Shown piece by piece: positions 1 to 14,100 of a stretch of 64,000 nucleotides of DNA (positions are counted from its first letter, which is position 1; each line of letters opens with the position of its first letter). Source of the stretch: Phorcus lineatus. Its lineage: Eukaryota > Mollusca > Gastropoda > Trochida > Trochidae. The translations under genes were made by a program, and so were the position numbers. The notes below the pieces were generated by a model. It was not told the DNA's origin. It was given only the letters and a program-made list of their open reading frames with translations, and did not search any database. The stretch is from positions 45,037,877 through 45,101,876 of the forward strand of contig OV121081.1 of NCBI GenBank assembly GCA_921293015.1. Direction: 5' to 3'.

Positions 1-189
1 TATCGGTGCAAAGACATAATAAACGTATATATTAACGTACATAATATAGCAAAACAAAATGGAGAATTAATATAACCTAGTGAATAAATGAATAATGATC
101 TATGATATCAAAATGGTCTTACGTTAGGTAGCATTGTTTGTTACATCTTGGACAGGTTTGAATGTATGTTGACAATGTTGACAATGTTG

Positions 190-612
190 TATCACAGCTC
201 AAGAGTACATTACGGTCCATGCGTGTAGTACAGCCAATGAGTATTTAAAACCTCACGTCTCTATAACATCTTATGCGTGTATCACACCATGAGTGTATCA
301 CATTCCATGCGTCATGTCATGCGTTTTTCATCACCCATGTGTTTGTGTTCAGTTCTCACATCTATCAGCGCTCACGCATGCATCAAGTTTCACACAGCGC
401 TTGTGCAGCCCATGTGTGTATCACAGATAAAACGTTTATCATGTCCGCACGTGTTTCGATGCTCTGTCACAGTCCTTCCAGGTCTTACAGCCCATGCGGA
501 TCACAGTCCTTCACAACCCATGCATGTATCATAGCCAATGCATGCACCACTGCCCATGCGTGTGTATCAACACACATGAATGAGTGCATCACAGCCCATG
601 TGTATAATACAG
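190..612 (+). repeat. Degenerate short tandem repeat
   Basis: Diverged copies of a unit of about 20 bases of the type tatcacagcccatgcgtg (catcacagcccatgtgtata, tcacagtccttcac, atcacattccatgcgt) run through the segment. The long open frames here are by-products of the repeat, not genes. Confidence 0.55.
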
Positions 613-935
613 CATGTTGGTAATTCTGACATTTGATACGTTTCATGTCAATGATAAAATAACTTCAATTCGTTTCTTTTACTAAAGCATACTATATAAT
701 CTCCTGTACGTTTGAAATGTTACAAGTCAAACTGCAATGACAAACCAGTGTTTCATAAGTGTTCAATGAAATAAAAGAACGTTTGCATTGTTCATGTTCA
801 TATAACTATATAACATTAAGGCAATTATAGAACAGTGCAGTGGCGTCAGACAATACATAGTGATTATATTTCGCTTCCATTTACTCACACTAAAATTATA
901 CATCTATAATTCAAGCATTACAGTTAGTCAATTTC

Positions 936-1133
936 ATGTTACAAGGCAATGATTCATGGTTTAATAAGTTGCGGATAAAGCTAATCTTTGGTCTGGATAG
1001 CTCACAGAGAGATTACTATTGGCACGAGACGGGAGAAGGGATTCCTACAACTGCATCCTCGTTTCGTCCCGGTATCTTCTCTAGTCACGTACACGGAAAT
1101 CAGAAAGCGTCTTGTAAATACACAGGGAGATAG
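936..1133 (+). pseudogene. Possible C-type lectin-like domain remnant
   Basis: The open frame reads FGLDSSQRDYYWHETGEGIP then a distance later SSFRPG and HGNQKASCKY. The order G-L, Y-W-x-x-T-G-E, F-x-P-G and G-N-x-x-x-C recalls the middle of a C-type lectin domain. The usual flanking Cys and the final W-x-D-x-x-C are missing and no exon borders were found. Chance resemblance remains possible. Confidence 0.22.
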
Positions 1134-2526
1134 TCTTTGTTATCGTTGAGACATCAACACTTAATTACTTTTGCTGATCCCAAATATAGACAGACACTAT
1201 CGGATGTATTGAAAACACCCAGCCTCCTTGACTTTTTGTCACGAATTCAACACGAGACCTAAGAAGAAGTGGAAATTAATTGTATTGGAAACATTTGGAA
1301 ACTTTGTTACTCTGATGATAACAAACTTTGAGGAAGAATCCTTGATTTGAAAATAAATATTGATATGAAAGATACACATGAAGGTACATGGTGTATTTGA
1401 TTGATATGTTTGTGGCTATACGTGGAATTTTACTTTACAATAAGGAATATGTAGGTTACAGTTTTTATCCCTGATTCAATTCTATGAAGATATAGATTCC
1501 TTTTAAGAAATAAAGTTGAAAAACAAAATGTGCATTCATCAATGTATAAAATTTCGATATGTTTTTATGTAATAATAACCATATGAATTTTAACTAAAAA
1601 CTACCACACTTATACAAAATGACTGACAAGACTTCCAAAATTAAAGACTTGGTTAAGGACTGCCGCTAACATATATACTGCATAAAAACAATTTTCAAAT
1701 GATTTCGACAGTTTCATTTCTATTACACCGTGGATATAAATGTATTCATGTTCTGTAAACAGTCACATCGAATTGAGAAGTCATTGTAAATTCACTGTCA
1801 GCTACTGTGGTGTGTCAATAGTATCTTTTGAAGTGTGTTAAGATGTTAAATCGCACTGCAATATATGATTAAATCATATCTTGTAAACAGGCAATCAGTC
1901 AACGTTTCACTAAAAATGTAATTATTACATGTGATTCAATAAGACAGTTTTATGTTTATAAGTTAAATCATCTTGTCAGAGTGTTAGTAAAAGCAAAGTG
2001 GCTTCTGTTTATAGATTTGTTAAACAAACAACTAACGAATTATTTGCAGGTGTAGCTGGAGAAATATTTACTAAAACTATGTAAGTAAATAGTACAGTTT
2101 ATGAGACGCATAATCCTCGTCAATGTAGATGTAAACGGAAGGGAACTTCTACACAGGGTATATATTTTTAAAACTTCATCATATATATGTATTTTCAATA
2201 ATGAAGATGTTCTATTATTCACCGAGTATACAAAATATGTTATGAATATACATGTAGTTCATATTTGTTGGTATATTTAAACTATAGTTCGATGATATAA
2301 TACCTAACTGATGTATCTGACACAAAAACATCTTAATGGACACGAATCAGTCAGTTGAATGACATGAGAACGAATCTGCAAATTCTTGCAAAAGTTGTAG
2401 TACATGTAGCAAGCACACTTACTTGAGAACATGAACATGTCGAAGCCATTGACCCATAGTTTACTCGTGCTGAATTGAAGGAGAATCCTTAGAATAGCTA
2501 GGAGACTTTCAGACGAAGCAGCTAGA

Positions 2527-2842
2527 AAGGTGAGGTGAGGTGAGTTGGTGTTTAACGCCGCTTTCTCGATTAAGTCACTTATATCGTGGCTGCTAGTATT
2601 TTTGCAGGGAGAAAGCCCGCAACACCATTGTGGCTATGTATTGCGGTGAAACATGCGAGCATCGGCTGGAACTAGCGAACCGTGGGTGGTACTGCGCTGA
2701 TTTTCAGTGTAGCATTGCACCCAAACCTGACTGCGTGTAGAACAGTTCTCTATTGCAGACAAAGTTGCCGAACCCCTGTCGGGATCAGAAACACGGCCCT
2801 CTAGATTCGAAGCCAATCGCGAACCACTGCGCTATCCCGCCC
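2527..2842 (-). mobile_element. tRNA-derived SINE, copy 1
   Basis: On the minus strand it starts GGGCGGGATAGCGCAGTGGT (box A of a tRNA head). A body shared with the other copies follows, containing ggcaactttgtct and agtttgggtgcaatgc-like blocks. It ends with the tail accaactcacctcacc. Flanking duplications of cagctaga are at 2519-2526 and 2848-2855. The internal open frames are not genes. Confidence 0.85.
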
Positions 2843-3939
2843 ACAATCAGCTAGATAGATTAAATGTGAATGAATGAATGAATGAAAATTCTTTCAAAAT
2901 ATAGTAAACCTAGAAATCACAATTGTTGAACACCTTGAACGAAAAACACGTCGAAGCCATTGACCATCTGTCCGGAAGTTTGTCAAAGCTGATTTAATGG
3001 AGAAAATATGGTGCTTACGAATTCTTGCTTACTCAAGAGTTTGGGGTCCTGGATAACTTACTTCTCATTTTAATCTATATGCTTTCTCTCCTGACTAGCA
3101 AAGAATGATGTACAGCATTTGTGTTTGTTTCGAGGACAATCTGATAGACCATACCTGTGGAAAGCGATATGTGGATAATGACGTACGTTTAAAATGCTGT
3201 AAAAATATTTCACGGGCCACTCACGTGGAGATGAACAACTGGCATACCAATATTGCAATGTATTGCAATAGAAAGTGTTTATGCACAATAATATATATAA
3301 TCTGACCAAAGAGTTCGTCGTCCTTATCGGGCCAGAAGAATGTAACTCTACCCCAGATAAATGATATGCATTTTCGAAGTTTCATAGAAAGACGACATGC
3401 CATTGTCTTATTAACGATAAAAAGTGAGGTAAACTTCATTCGAAAGTTGTCGGTCTGAATGTGCAAGCTCGTGGCGTGAAAGGTATAAGAACATCCTGTA
3501 TCCACACTAAGCCGAAAAAGTTTTATTTGAAAAACTTTTCTTTAGAGAGGAGCTAACCCAGACTAATTTAATACTTAATTAGTTTGAAAGTGAAAAATGT
3601 CACCTTTGTCTGAGTAATTGGATGTTAGAGTCATAGATACCATCTGCCTTTCAATAATTTTTATTTTCTCCTTAAAGTATTCCCACCAAGACATATGCTT
3701 TTTAAAAAGCAATTGTACATGGCTAATCTTTTGCCATTTTGGTATTTGAAAGTCTGTTTGGAGTCATTTTAGGTGAAAACCACTCTTGCAAGCAGATGCA
3801 AGTCATATAGTTTTTCGCAAAGCCTACACAAGATATATTCCATGCAAAGAGCTGTTGTGTTTCAACCGAATGTTCTTCGATATTTCCACTATTTTACTCA
3901 AAACTTTGTTGGATTGGTTGATTCAGTGACCAAGCGAGC

Positions 3940-4062
3940 TATGCCAAACGGAGTCTACACGCGGTTTGGGCTTTCGCTCTGCAATAATACTAGCATTCAT
4001 GATATCAGTTAAAACTCTCGTTAGTGGCGTTATACCTCAACTAACTTCATCTCACCTCATTG
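3940..4062 (+). mobile_element. SINE 3' fragment, diverged
   Basis: The stretch gctttcgctctgcaataata then tactagcattcatgatatca and gttatacctcaactaac follows the 3' part of the SINE seen at 62321-62620, with many substitutions. The tRNA head is absent. Confidence 0.6.
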
Positions 4063-6930
4063 CAAATCTAAAAGTACAATTTGTATCAAATATTACACCG
4101 CAGTTGCAGGTCCGTTTACACGAATTATGATAATCGCAGCCTAAAGAAGTTATACGATGTCAGCAGGTTTTGATCTCATGCATTTTGAAAATATTATTCG
4201 ATGGTTAAGTAGGTCGATGGTCTAAGGTATTACGAGATTCATTGTCACACTATATCATTATACATTATTCACACACAATATAAAGTTAACTCTCCAACCA
4301 AAATGATTATCGAAAGAACACGTTCATCTTTCAGATTCGTTTTTGACGCAAGACACAGAATGGAGTAATGAATTCCTAATCAAAATTGATCATTCACTAA
4401 AGCCTTAATAAGCATGGAAGTGTTCACCTATACCTAAACCGTTTGACCCTTCTGTCAGAAAATATGCTTAAACCAAACAAAAACTTCCGATTCACTTTAA
4501 TGAATTCAAATAGAGGGGGTAGCGTTTATTTCGTTCCATTTCATACTTTTTAAAATTTACTTTTGAATCCAATCGGCTTTCCACAAAATATTTTATTCAA
4601 AATCGTTGAGATTTAAATACGAATATACAAACAGGTATCAAGACACCTCATAATGGAAAATGAATGGGTAGGAAAAGAATCTAAGGTAATGAAAGTTACA
4701 AATAAGTACTGTTCAATAACCTATTGGGTCTACCTTATGATAAAGGCAATTGCGCATTGATTTGTTATCTGTTAGGAGCAGTGTTATTGAAACAAGCTTA
4801 GTTATTACCACACGTGTATACATATAGATCAAGATTTAAGACTAGTTCTTGTTTCTAAGTTTGCATATTGACTCATATCTTTGACCCATTAATATTTTTG
4901 TTGTGTACGAGCGTATATATTTTGTTAACATCGTAAACAAAAAATTCAGGTTTTTGTATATACAATAACATATTGAGGTAAGAAATAAGGATAAACGAAC
5001 GCTTTAGCATAAGTTATTAGTTAGGAAAGAGAAAATTCCTAGTATACATAGCGTGATGAAAGCGGTCGTTTTGGTAAACTGTAAAAACAAGTTCCCTTTT
5101 TAACTTTTGACTATTGTCAGTGGTCTTATTGTTATATATGTACCAATTTTTCTACAGTTTCAATAAACATGTTTATGAAGTTAAATGTTTTTGTTGTCTG
5201 ACATTCATAAAAAAGAATTTTATCCTCCAGGTAATAAAGCTGTTCACAATCACTAAAGGTCATCAACCATGGAAACAAAACATCCACGGCTGACTGAAAT
5301 TATCATTTCTGCAACCAGCTTTCTTACATTTACAATGTCAATAAACGTGTTTCATTTTTGTAACAATGTACTTCGCTATCTGCCAAACTTTACAAAAGGT
5401 CACTATTGTTTACTTAAGGAAAGCTTACGTCATCAAGTCCATTGAAAACATACATTCTTCAAATTTCCTTTGACTATAAACTTATACTTCAATTTTCTTT
5501 AAAATTCTTCAAAATGAGTAATAGTCCTTTTAGACAATTACCTTCAATGACACAAAGGGAGCAACACCAGAACAAAGTGATATTAAACAAGAATTAACGA
5601 AACACCTATCTATTTAGAAGTCCCTGGACACGACTTAAAATGAACCAGACCCAATGTTCATCACTAAAGAGAGGTAGGTTGCGACCCTTTCTCATCAACA
5701 AGCATTCTTAAGGGTAGAAAAGAATTAAAGGATTTATTAGATAACTGCCAAGGGTGATTTTGCGTGACATTCTCGACAATGGCAAAAGCGCAGTGAGAAC
5801 TAAGGATGACATTGATCGAAAGCCATAGGCATTGCAAACGTCGATTTCATTTTATACAAACATACTTATTACTCCCGCGTTGGCACTGCGTAATACCAGA
5901 GTTTCGCGTTAAGAGCCAAATGATCGATTTTGGGACTGTTTCCATGTCGTTTTATTGTCTGTTAGTATGAATTAATTGTTTCCTTATCAAGAATCTGTCT
6001 GTGGTCGTTGTGATAAATGTTTAGGTGCAGACTTGCACATATATAACTCCTGTGCTTATCATCTGTGAAATTCATTGGTTGAAGTGTAGAAACGAAGCTT
6101 TGAAATGAACCAGAGCAGGTTTAAGTTATGCGATAATTATGAACTGCACGTTTCTACAGAAATTTAATTTCGTTATGGAAAATATGATTTAAATAAGAAG
6201 TGAAAGTGTGCTATACGTTTTAATAAGAATTCCTTTTCTGTGAGAAATGACGAGTAGAGTTACCCATGTAAACGAATAATGAATTGGTGTAAATATTTCC
6301 TAAATCACTTGAAAACAAACATGTTTTGGTGAATGTAAATGAAAGTTGGGGAAATAAGAAAATAGTATTTATCTAGAAATATCATTCTAAATATTTTGCA
6401 TAACGTATTATAGGATCAAACATTGATTATTCCTGCTATTTGCCTTCTTGCTGAACGTGAAAACAATGTTTATATTTTGAATTTAGACCTACTTGAGTTG
6501 TATTGGTCATTGGTCATTTGACACACTGAATTTAAACATCGATAAAGCTTTGAGCGTGTTTTGAAAATACCGTTTAATCCTCCACATCACTTTTTTATTC
6601 ATTAGAAGCTTATTCGATATTAATTTCCAATGACGACATATATTTCATTCCATTTTGAAATCAATAGTCTCTGTACATCATTCCTGTATTCGCACTTTCT
6701 ATTTTAAGGTGAAGAAATATGATATGTTGTAGCTAATTCATTTCCATATGAATATATAGTTCAACACTGACCCGAGAATCAAAACGATAGAGTTACAGCG
6801 GGCTATAAAAATCCCATCATATCACTTCATTAATTTGTATCTACCATGTAAACAAATTAAGAAGATAATGACTGCAGGCTATCTTTTAAGTGATATTGGA
6901 CACATTTCACATTTATTTCTTTTTTCTTAG

Positions 6931-7040
6931 ATGCTGTGATTTTTGAGCCAAGTTTCGACGTCCCTATGGTTAATGTCAGTGTAAAGGAGGGCACAACTGC
7001 AGTTCTACCTTGCTCAGTGAAGTTTCTTGGACAACATCAG
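6931..7040 (+). CDS. Ig gene 1, exon A: start of Ig domain 1
   Basis: The exon follows a T-rich tract ending ttcttag and stops at gtaaaa. It enters with one base supplied by an earlier exon and leaves in phase 0. It reads 36 codons (AVIFEPSFDVP...LPCSVKFLGQHQ), giving the A-B strands and first Cys of an Ig V-set domain. The preceding signal-peptide exon was not identified within positions 1-6930. Confidence 0.75.
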
Positions 7041-10000
7041 GTAAAATCATTTTTTTCGATAATTGCAAAACGTTTAAAGATAAAATTTAAATAATGATAA
7101 TAATAATGATAATAATAATAATAATAATGAATGCTTGTTTTGAAAAGATATGTCTTTAAGCTAGTTTCGAGGGTTGGTGCATCTCGCAGGGTTGCTGGAA
7201 GGGAGTTCCAAACACAGGGTGCAATGTACATGAAGGAGCGTTCTCCTGCTGACCTATAATAATAATAATAATAATAACAATAATAAATGAAAATTATCGG
7301 GGAAAGTCTTAGATGGTATATATAACGTCATTGCAATTTCTAATATCATTTGGAGATATAATTTTCTTAGACAAAGTTATTCAAATGCTTGTTTTTAAAC
7401 TTAAAGGGGCACAGATGATGTTATTGTGGTCAAATAGTAAAACTTAAGAAATGGTGTTTTTTGATCGGGAAATAGTGGTTGTCTCTGAAAATTAACATAT
7501 CAATTCTTATTAGTTCAATATATTGGCAATAAAAACAAAATTAAGTCGAGATTTGTGATCGAAAATCTGACAATGACGCGCACCAATGACTGAAAACGTA
7601 ATTTTGAAAATTTATTGAAAGAAGGAGCAACAAAAAATAGAGGCTGGTAGTGCTAAGTAGGACATCTCATATCTTCATGTAAATGAGACACCGAATTTCG
7701 ACTTCTTAACATCTATATGTCCGTTTTCAGTTACAAAAAAACCCCAAAATTATTGTATTTTTGTCATTTTAAGAAATAAAGATGGATCTTTAAAATATAG
7801 CTTGCTCTTAAGTAAGCTGGATAGAAAGTTATGAAACATACTCTGCATTACCTTAAGAGAGCCGAGAGGTTAGATGTGAATATCCCCGTGAACATGATGC
7901 CGAATAACTGAATGAAGTAGCAGCAAATTACCGCTACAAATACACATGTATGTAAACAAATTTGGAAACACTTTCAAAATGATTTTTTAATACAATATTT
8001 GTTTTTTTCTATAAAATTCCATCAAAACATCCAAAAAAGGTGTTGTCAAGGACATTCAGTTTCAGGTTTAGTTTCTTTTCAAGGACCTTTATTATCATGG
8101 CCCTGCTTCGTTAAAGGCACTAGTGCACAATGATAATTCATTGATATAATTAATGCACACGTAATGGATAGCCCTTGATATTGCTAATGACCCGCACGCA
8201 GATAATCAACCACATACGTCTTTGGCAAATATGCTCCTATTCGAGTTACTTTAAAAAGATCTAGAACTATTTAAAATGAATGAACTTCGATATCAAACTT
8301 TTTCATACAGCCTGAAAAGTAAAAACGGTAACTGCTAAGATTCATACCAACGCGATGCTTATACTATATGAGGACGGGGGAAGATTCAGATATATCTTAT
8401 AAATAAATACTTCAGAATTATATATTTGATATTCCTAGTTAAGCGGTTGCAAAACTCAATATTTTTGAATTGTGCCCACCAAGTTTCGACATCCCTTCGT
8501 GACTTCGGCCGTCTTTACTTTTTAATTATTGATACATGTTAACTACAAAGAATAAGAAGTATTTCATTGCATGAAAAGAAAGCTAACGTGACTACATATG
8601 TCCTCAAACGGCCACCTTGACTGCAAACTTGCGTCCACTGGTGCCTTCAAGTTTCAGTTCCAAGCAATGGCATGATCTGCACCTGTAACAAGCACTGTAA
8701 CACCTGAATTTCAAAACTTAGCGCCATTGTTGTAGACATAAACCCAAGAGAGAAACTCAGTATTTGAAACTATTGCCGTTAAATTGAAAGACTGTCGCAA
8801 ATTGTTTGCCCTTATGGATGCGAAGTTTGGGATTTGAAAACTTGAAACTTATTAAAAAAGTACACCTTAGATTCATTAAACTCGCAGTTGGTCTTCGAGG
8901 CTTTACCCCGACTTTATGGTATATGGTGAGTTTGGTCGAGAGCCACTGTTTATTGAATTATATAAAGGAGTTATCTCATTCTGGCACAAAGTAGCAACAA
9001 ATAATCAACCCTGTAAACTTTCGGCACTGCTGTATAAACTGATCTCTGTTGACAATTTTATTCTTCAGTTACGATGGATGTCATTCGTCACTAAAGTTCT
9101 TAACGGCTGCGGCTTATCTGAGTGATTTCTAAAACCCAGAATTCTCCCACGCCATGGCTGGTTCTTATGGTAGAAACTATTTTAAGTGATCAGTTTTTAC
9201 AACACAATAAAGGGTGGCTCAAAAGGTCAATTCTACAAAAGCTTCAAAGATAATCTATGCTTTGAACAATACTTATATTTACCTGAAGACACATATTTTC
9301 CCATATCAAAATAAGATACAGATAAGATACTGTATTCATTAGCTACCAATTGATACCGCTCGATGGCATTTAATTCCAAAAGAGGAACGTTTGTGTATGT
9401 TACACAAGTGCTGTTAGAGATGAGTTTTACTATTTCTTTGAATGTGACACCCTTCTCCAACATCGACAATTACGACACAAATACGTGATCTACAAAAGCA
9501 TGTTTCGGTTAAGAACTTAATGTGTACTATAAATACTAAGCACTTAAAAAATTTGAAAAACGTCAATGTGTATATTTTATTGATATGTGTTACTCATATT
9601 CTCATGTACCACTATAAGTCAGTTGAGAAATGAACTGTTGTGCCTGTCGACGTTGAAGCTATAAATCTTTTAGGCAGTTTGTTCAGTCTTTGAGACCATT
9701 CGTTCCATTTCACTTTTGAAATGCATTTTTCATGAGAGTTCCATGTATACCTAGAATACGCATATATTTATACCCATATGTATTTATATGGGTTGCAGAA
9801 CATGGGCAGGAATCAAGAAAAAGTCGATGTTCATCCAGGTGTATTCAATTAGATTCTCAACAATAACATCTAAAGGAATATCCCGTCACAATTGTTGATT
9901 TAGGCAATCGGAATACTGTTCCATGTCATAATTTTTGTGTTCGTAATGTTTACAATATTAATGAAACTAATGAGTTGGCTTGGAATATCCATTATGAAAA

Positions 10001-11047
10001 TGTGTCAATTTCTGTGAGGCGTTCTTAGTGTCCAGAACACTGTGTTGCAAAAACATCCCTCTGCTAAATGAACTCTTATCTGCAATTGTCGAAATATTGT
10101 CAAGTCCTTTCGAATCTGGCTATCTTTGTTATATTGATTATTCGTCAAGAACCTTAACTATCATAGTGTATCCATTTTTTAAGGCACCGTAATATACGGA
10201 ATGATTATATGAAAAATGATATACATGTAGGAAAAAATTAGTAAAAGAATCATCATTGAATTGGAAAAACCAAAGATTAGCACAACAACACTATTGCTTA
10301 AAGCACTTATTTATGGCTTGAATCGAAATCAATTCTTAATATTGGAATTTATAAAATTGTAAAATGTTCATTTCATATTTTAGTTTGAAAGAGAATCCAA
10401 ATTGTTGTTTGAGACGTAGAATCAAATAGATTGTTTTAACCTTTGGATTGATACTGTATAAGTGTATCTATCTCAACGTGGAGTTTTATTTTAAATGCTG
10501 AATGTTTAACATAGTCGATGTTTTCTTAAACTTACATACCTTTAAAACTAGATTCTTGTGAGGTTTTAAAGGTATTCGGATACAATTTAACCTTTACTTC
10601 ACGTTTATTAATTACTTCCCCAGTGGCTTTTACCATTACATGAAAAATGCATTTAGAAAAGTAACATGTAACATTATCTTATACGTAAAATTTGTTAGCT
10701 ATTATCATCAAAAGTAATAGGTCTAAGGTTTACACATTTTGTAGAACAACATTTTATACTTTTATACTTTTTAATGAAGTATGGGAAGGCGCTGTTTTGT
10801 CTGGTTAATATTTTTATTACAGTAAAAATAAACTTTATTGATTAACATCGAAATGTAATTATCTGTTTATACACACTTTGAATAGTTAGACAGATGTATA
10901 TTATATAGGTAAAATAGTGAAGTTGACCACTGAAAACTTGTTAACAACATTTAAAATGATACCTATATAGTATTTTATTACTATTAGTATGGACTTTGTT
11001 TAGAAGATATATTTAGATGTATTCACCATAAATACTTCATATAAAAA

Positions 11048-11131
<84 letters not shown>

Positions 11132-14100
11132 ACTTCATGTAAGGTAATATAAACAATCTATTGTCTTAACAGGATCATATGTTATGTGTTGTAATGTGTT
11201 ATTATTATGTGATGTCAACTGTACAAGTTGAAATGTAACTCATCAGCCCTTTACCAGCTCAATTCTTGTTACAAATTGTTTGTTTTCTTATCTTGCTACT
11301 GATAACTTAAATCGACTCGTCAAAATTCCACCGCTTCAATTACATATGTATGCCGGATATTTGAACTTCCATTTTCGTTCACTGCATACATAAATAATGA
11401 ATATAAAAGTGAATTGACATATGAAACAATTAGTATACACAGTAACATGATTGGCTTTATTTCAACGGTCGTCTATTAGAAAATGATATAGATAACCAAA
11501 GGTTAAAAAGAAGCCTATATGAATATTCGTTATCGTGAAACGAAAACCATATTTAAAAATAATTAGTATTTAGCATTTGTATCGAGGAATTGGTTATAGC
11601 AAAATAACATCCTTCCCATGCAATGTTAGGTATGTTTACTCAAAATTTTGGGATGATTGAATATATGAATGGTTTTGTAATTGCAGAGAGGTATTTGATC
11701 GATTTTCATAAATCTGGTCTCATCTATTTCAAATCTTTTTAAAATATTGCAATGATAACCAATTAAATTACAAAAACGTCCTTTCACTGACATTTACAGA
11801 TAACCAAAGACTGCAAAGTAAACACAAAAGAATAATGCAGTACAACACTATATATCATTTATAATAGGCGTTCTTGGTACACCTTAATCAAACCGTTCAA
11901 ATCCATTTTTGTATACACAAGGTGTCATTTATATTGGAGATGTTGTCTTAAAGACCCTACTAGTTGCAATGTTTCCAACGTCGCTGTGGTGTAGCGTTAA
12001 GAGTTAAAGAGATTGTAATTAGTTATGACGTAACTGTTAATAATTTACGGTTAAAATCCTTGACTTAAGTTAAGCGATCGAGATGTCCTTACGAAATTAT
12101 TATCAACATGCATAAATCTCGTAAATGGCTAGACTTTTACATCTACATTTAGACATCTACATAATGTAGTAAATTTATCTATCTGAATATGTCTGAAATT
12201 ATTTTCCCAAAGACTCACCATAGACGTAGAGTACACTATTGTTAGACGGAGTTTTGCATCAGGGCGTGGAATGCAAGTTTGGCACAGGAAACATAATGAA
12301 ATAATTTAGAGTATTCAACAGCCTCAAAAAAGAAACGTCGCAAAATGAATTATTGACTGAAATTACATTTGAAGAGAGTACAATCGAATATGCAGCTTAA
12401 CTTTGCGTTAATTCCGTTTCATTCCGTGTTTAAAGTTCTCCTTCATGCTTGAGCGGTAAATTACGAGCACAGAAACTGTTATTCTCTATATTACTACAAT
12501 TTAACCTGTAGTTCAGTCTATTTCTTGAAACGTTGTTTTGTAAGACGTTATTTTAAATTGTTTAAAAAATTCGCTGAATTTCCTAGTGTTAGCTAGGTTT
12601 TTAAAACAGGAATTAACATCATTGCTTCATTTTATTGTTTCTAACTTTAGATGGTTACTTTCATAGATATCCGCTTATGCCTTCAGGCCATAGGATTTCT
12701 ACATGTGTATATAATAATACAAGGTAACTGATTATATGAATACACTTTTGAAAAAGCCATAACTTTTCATCTACATACAATTCTGATATTAACTGAAATA
12801 AATCACATTTATATGATATTGATTGTGCATCACCGTCTGTAATTGTAAGAAATTATTGAAAATTTGATATATTATTTCCAGAAATCGTCTAGTAAACTGA
12901 ATAGCCTAAACATGGAAACTACAAAACCTACCTATCCTAACAATATACATATGTACTGAGGTACATGTACATGTAGAAGTGGAAAGTTCTCTTATTCAGA
13001 ATGATATTTTTCTAATATTTAGATATTGATAACAATTGGGAAATCATCAAATCTTAGGATTTAAGGAATGTATAGTCTGCTAGCACCTTATCATGTGTGC
13101 CTTACCAATCTTCCCAACCTACAAATATGTTAAGTGTTTAAGGAGGTTCGATTATACTATTAGGACACAGAATATTTTAAATTTTTTTTAATCATTACAA
13201 TATATAAAATTTAAGCTCAATTAAGGTCAGTTTAGTATGTTAAGTAAATTTTTTTTTATCAAACTAAAGTGAAGCATACCGATTCCTAAACTATACATGT
13301 TGACTGAGGTAGAAAGGCTTGCTTCACCATATCAGACAGAATCCCACAACCAAATAATAGTTCCATACAACAGAACTGACATGGGGTCATAGAGGTTGGT
13401 GGGTCCTGGCTCTAAGTTATGTATCAGAATCGTTCTTTATTACTCGGGTCGACCAATTTTCTCCACATTGTTAGTCAATGTCATAAATATCGATTGGGTC
13501 ACTCACGCAAATGTATTTTCTTGATCAGGTTGTATGGACAGACCAGTGGTCAACTTTGCTGACCTTCGAAGACAGACGAATTATCGACGATGAACGCTTA
13601 AGCATTGAGAGGCCTTATACTACAGATTGGAATTTGCATATAAGAACGGTCCGGTACAACGATCAAGGGATTTATAATTGTCAAGTCAACACAAGTCCTG
13701 TGAAAATTAAAACAGTGAATTTGAAAGTTCAGGGTGAGTGAAAATGAGTGAAACTTTGCATGTTGATTTTGTCTTTTTTTATATACATGAATTCTGTGTA
13801 TTATGTATGAATGTTTTCCTGTATTATACAAATTCATTTTAAAAGAAAAGAGACCTAATTATACTTATAATTCCTAATCTGCTTTTGGTTCGAGTTCTTA
13901 TTCGATATAACTCTTCCCCATCCATGAATACCTTCTTGAATTATGTTATCGTAAAATGGAAAATAAATGTAACTATTTTCATATTTCATTTACCATTTTC
14001 CATCTTTCTAATGCGACCAGGGGCGTATATATCATTAATTGTTGTGAGATACCATACGTCATAGTAAAAACAAACAAAAAATTTAAAAAGCACTTAAGCA

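Larger units (their letters stand above)
613..6930. other. Spacer or first intron upstream of Ig gene 1
   Basis: AT-rich sequence with the C-type lectin-like scrap and two SINE pieces listed separately. No exon ending in phase 1 with a convincing signal peptide was found, so the 5' exon of Ig gene 1 is either here and unrecognised or left of the window. Confidence 0.5.

Noticed and set aside
273..623. 116-codon open frame with His/Cys/Ser repeats
   Set aside because: It is produced by the degenerate 20-base tandem repeat and a second frame is equally open.
3070..3505. Overlapping open frames on both strands
   Set aside because: No domain, start context or splice logic; open by chance in AT-rich DNA.
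12651..12723. Exon-like segment after ctttag with an ATG, hydrophobic codons (LCLQAIGFLHVYIIIQ) and a phase 1 donor gtaact, resembling a signal-peptide exon
   Set aside because: It lies downstream of exon A and its 73 bp would break the frame between exons A and B. It would only work as an alternative start joined to exon C, for which there is no other support.
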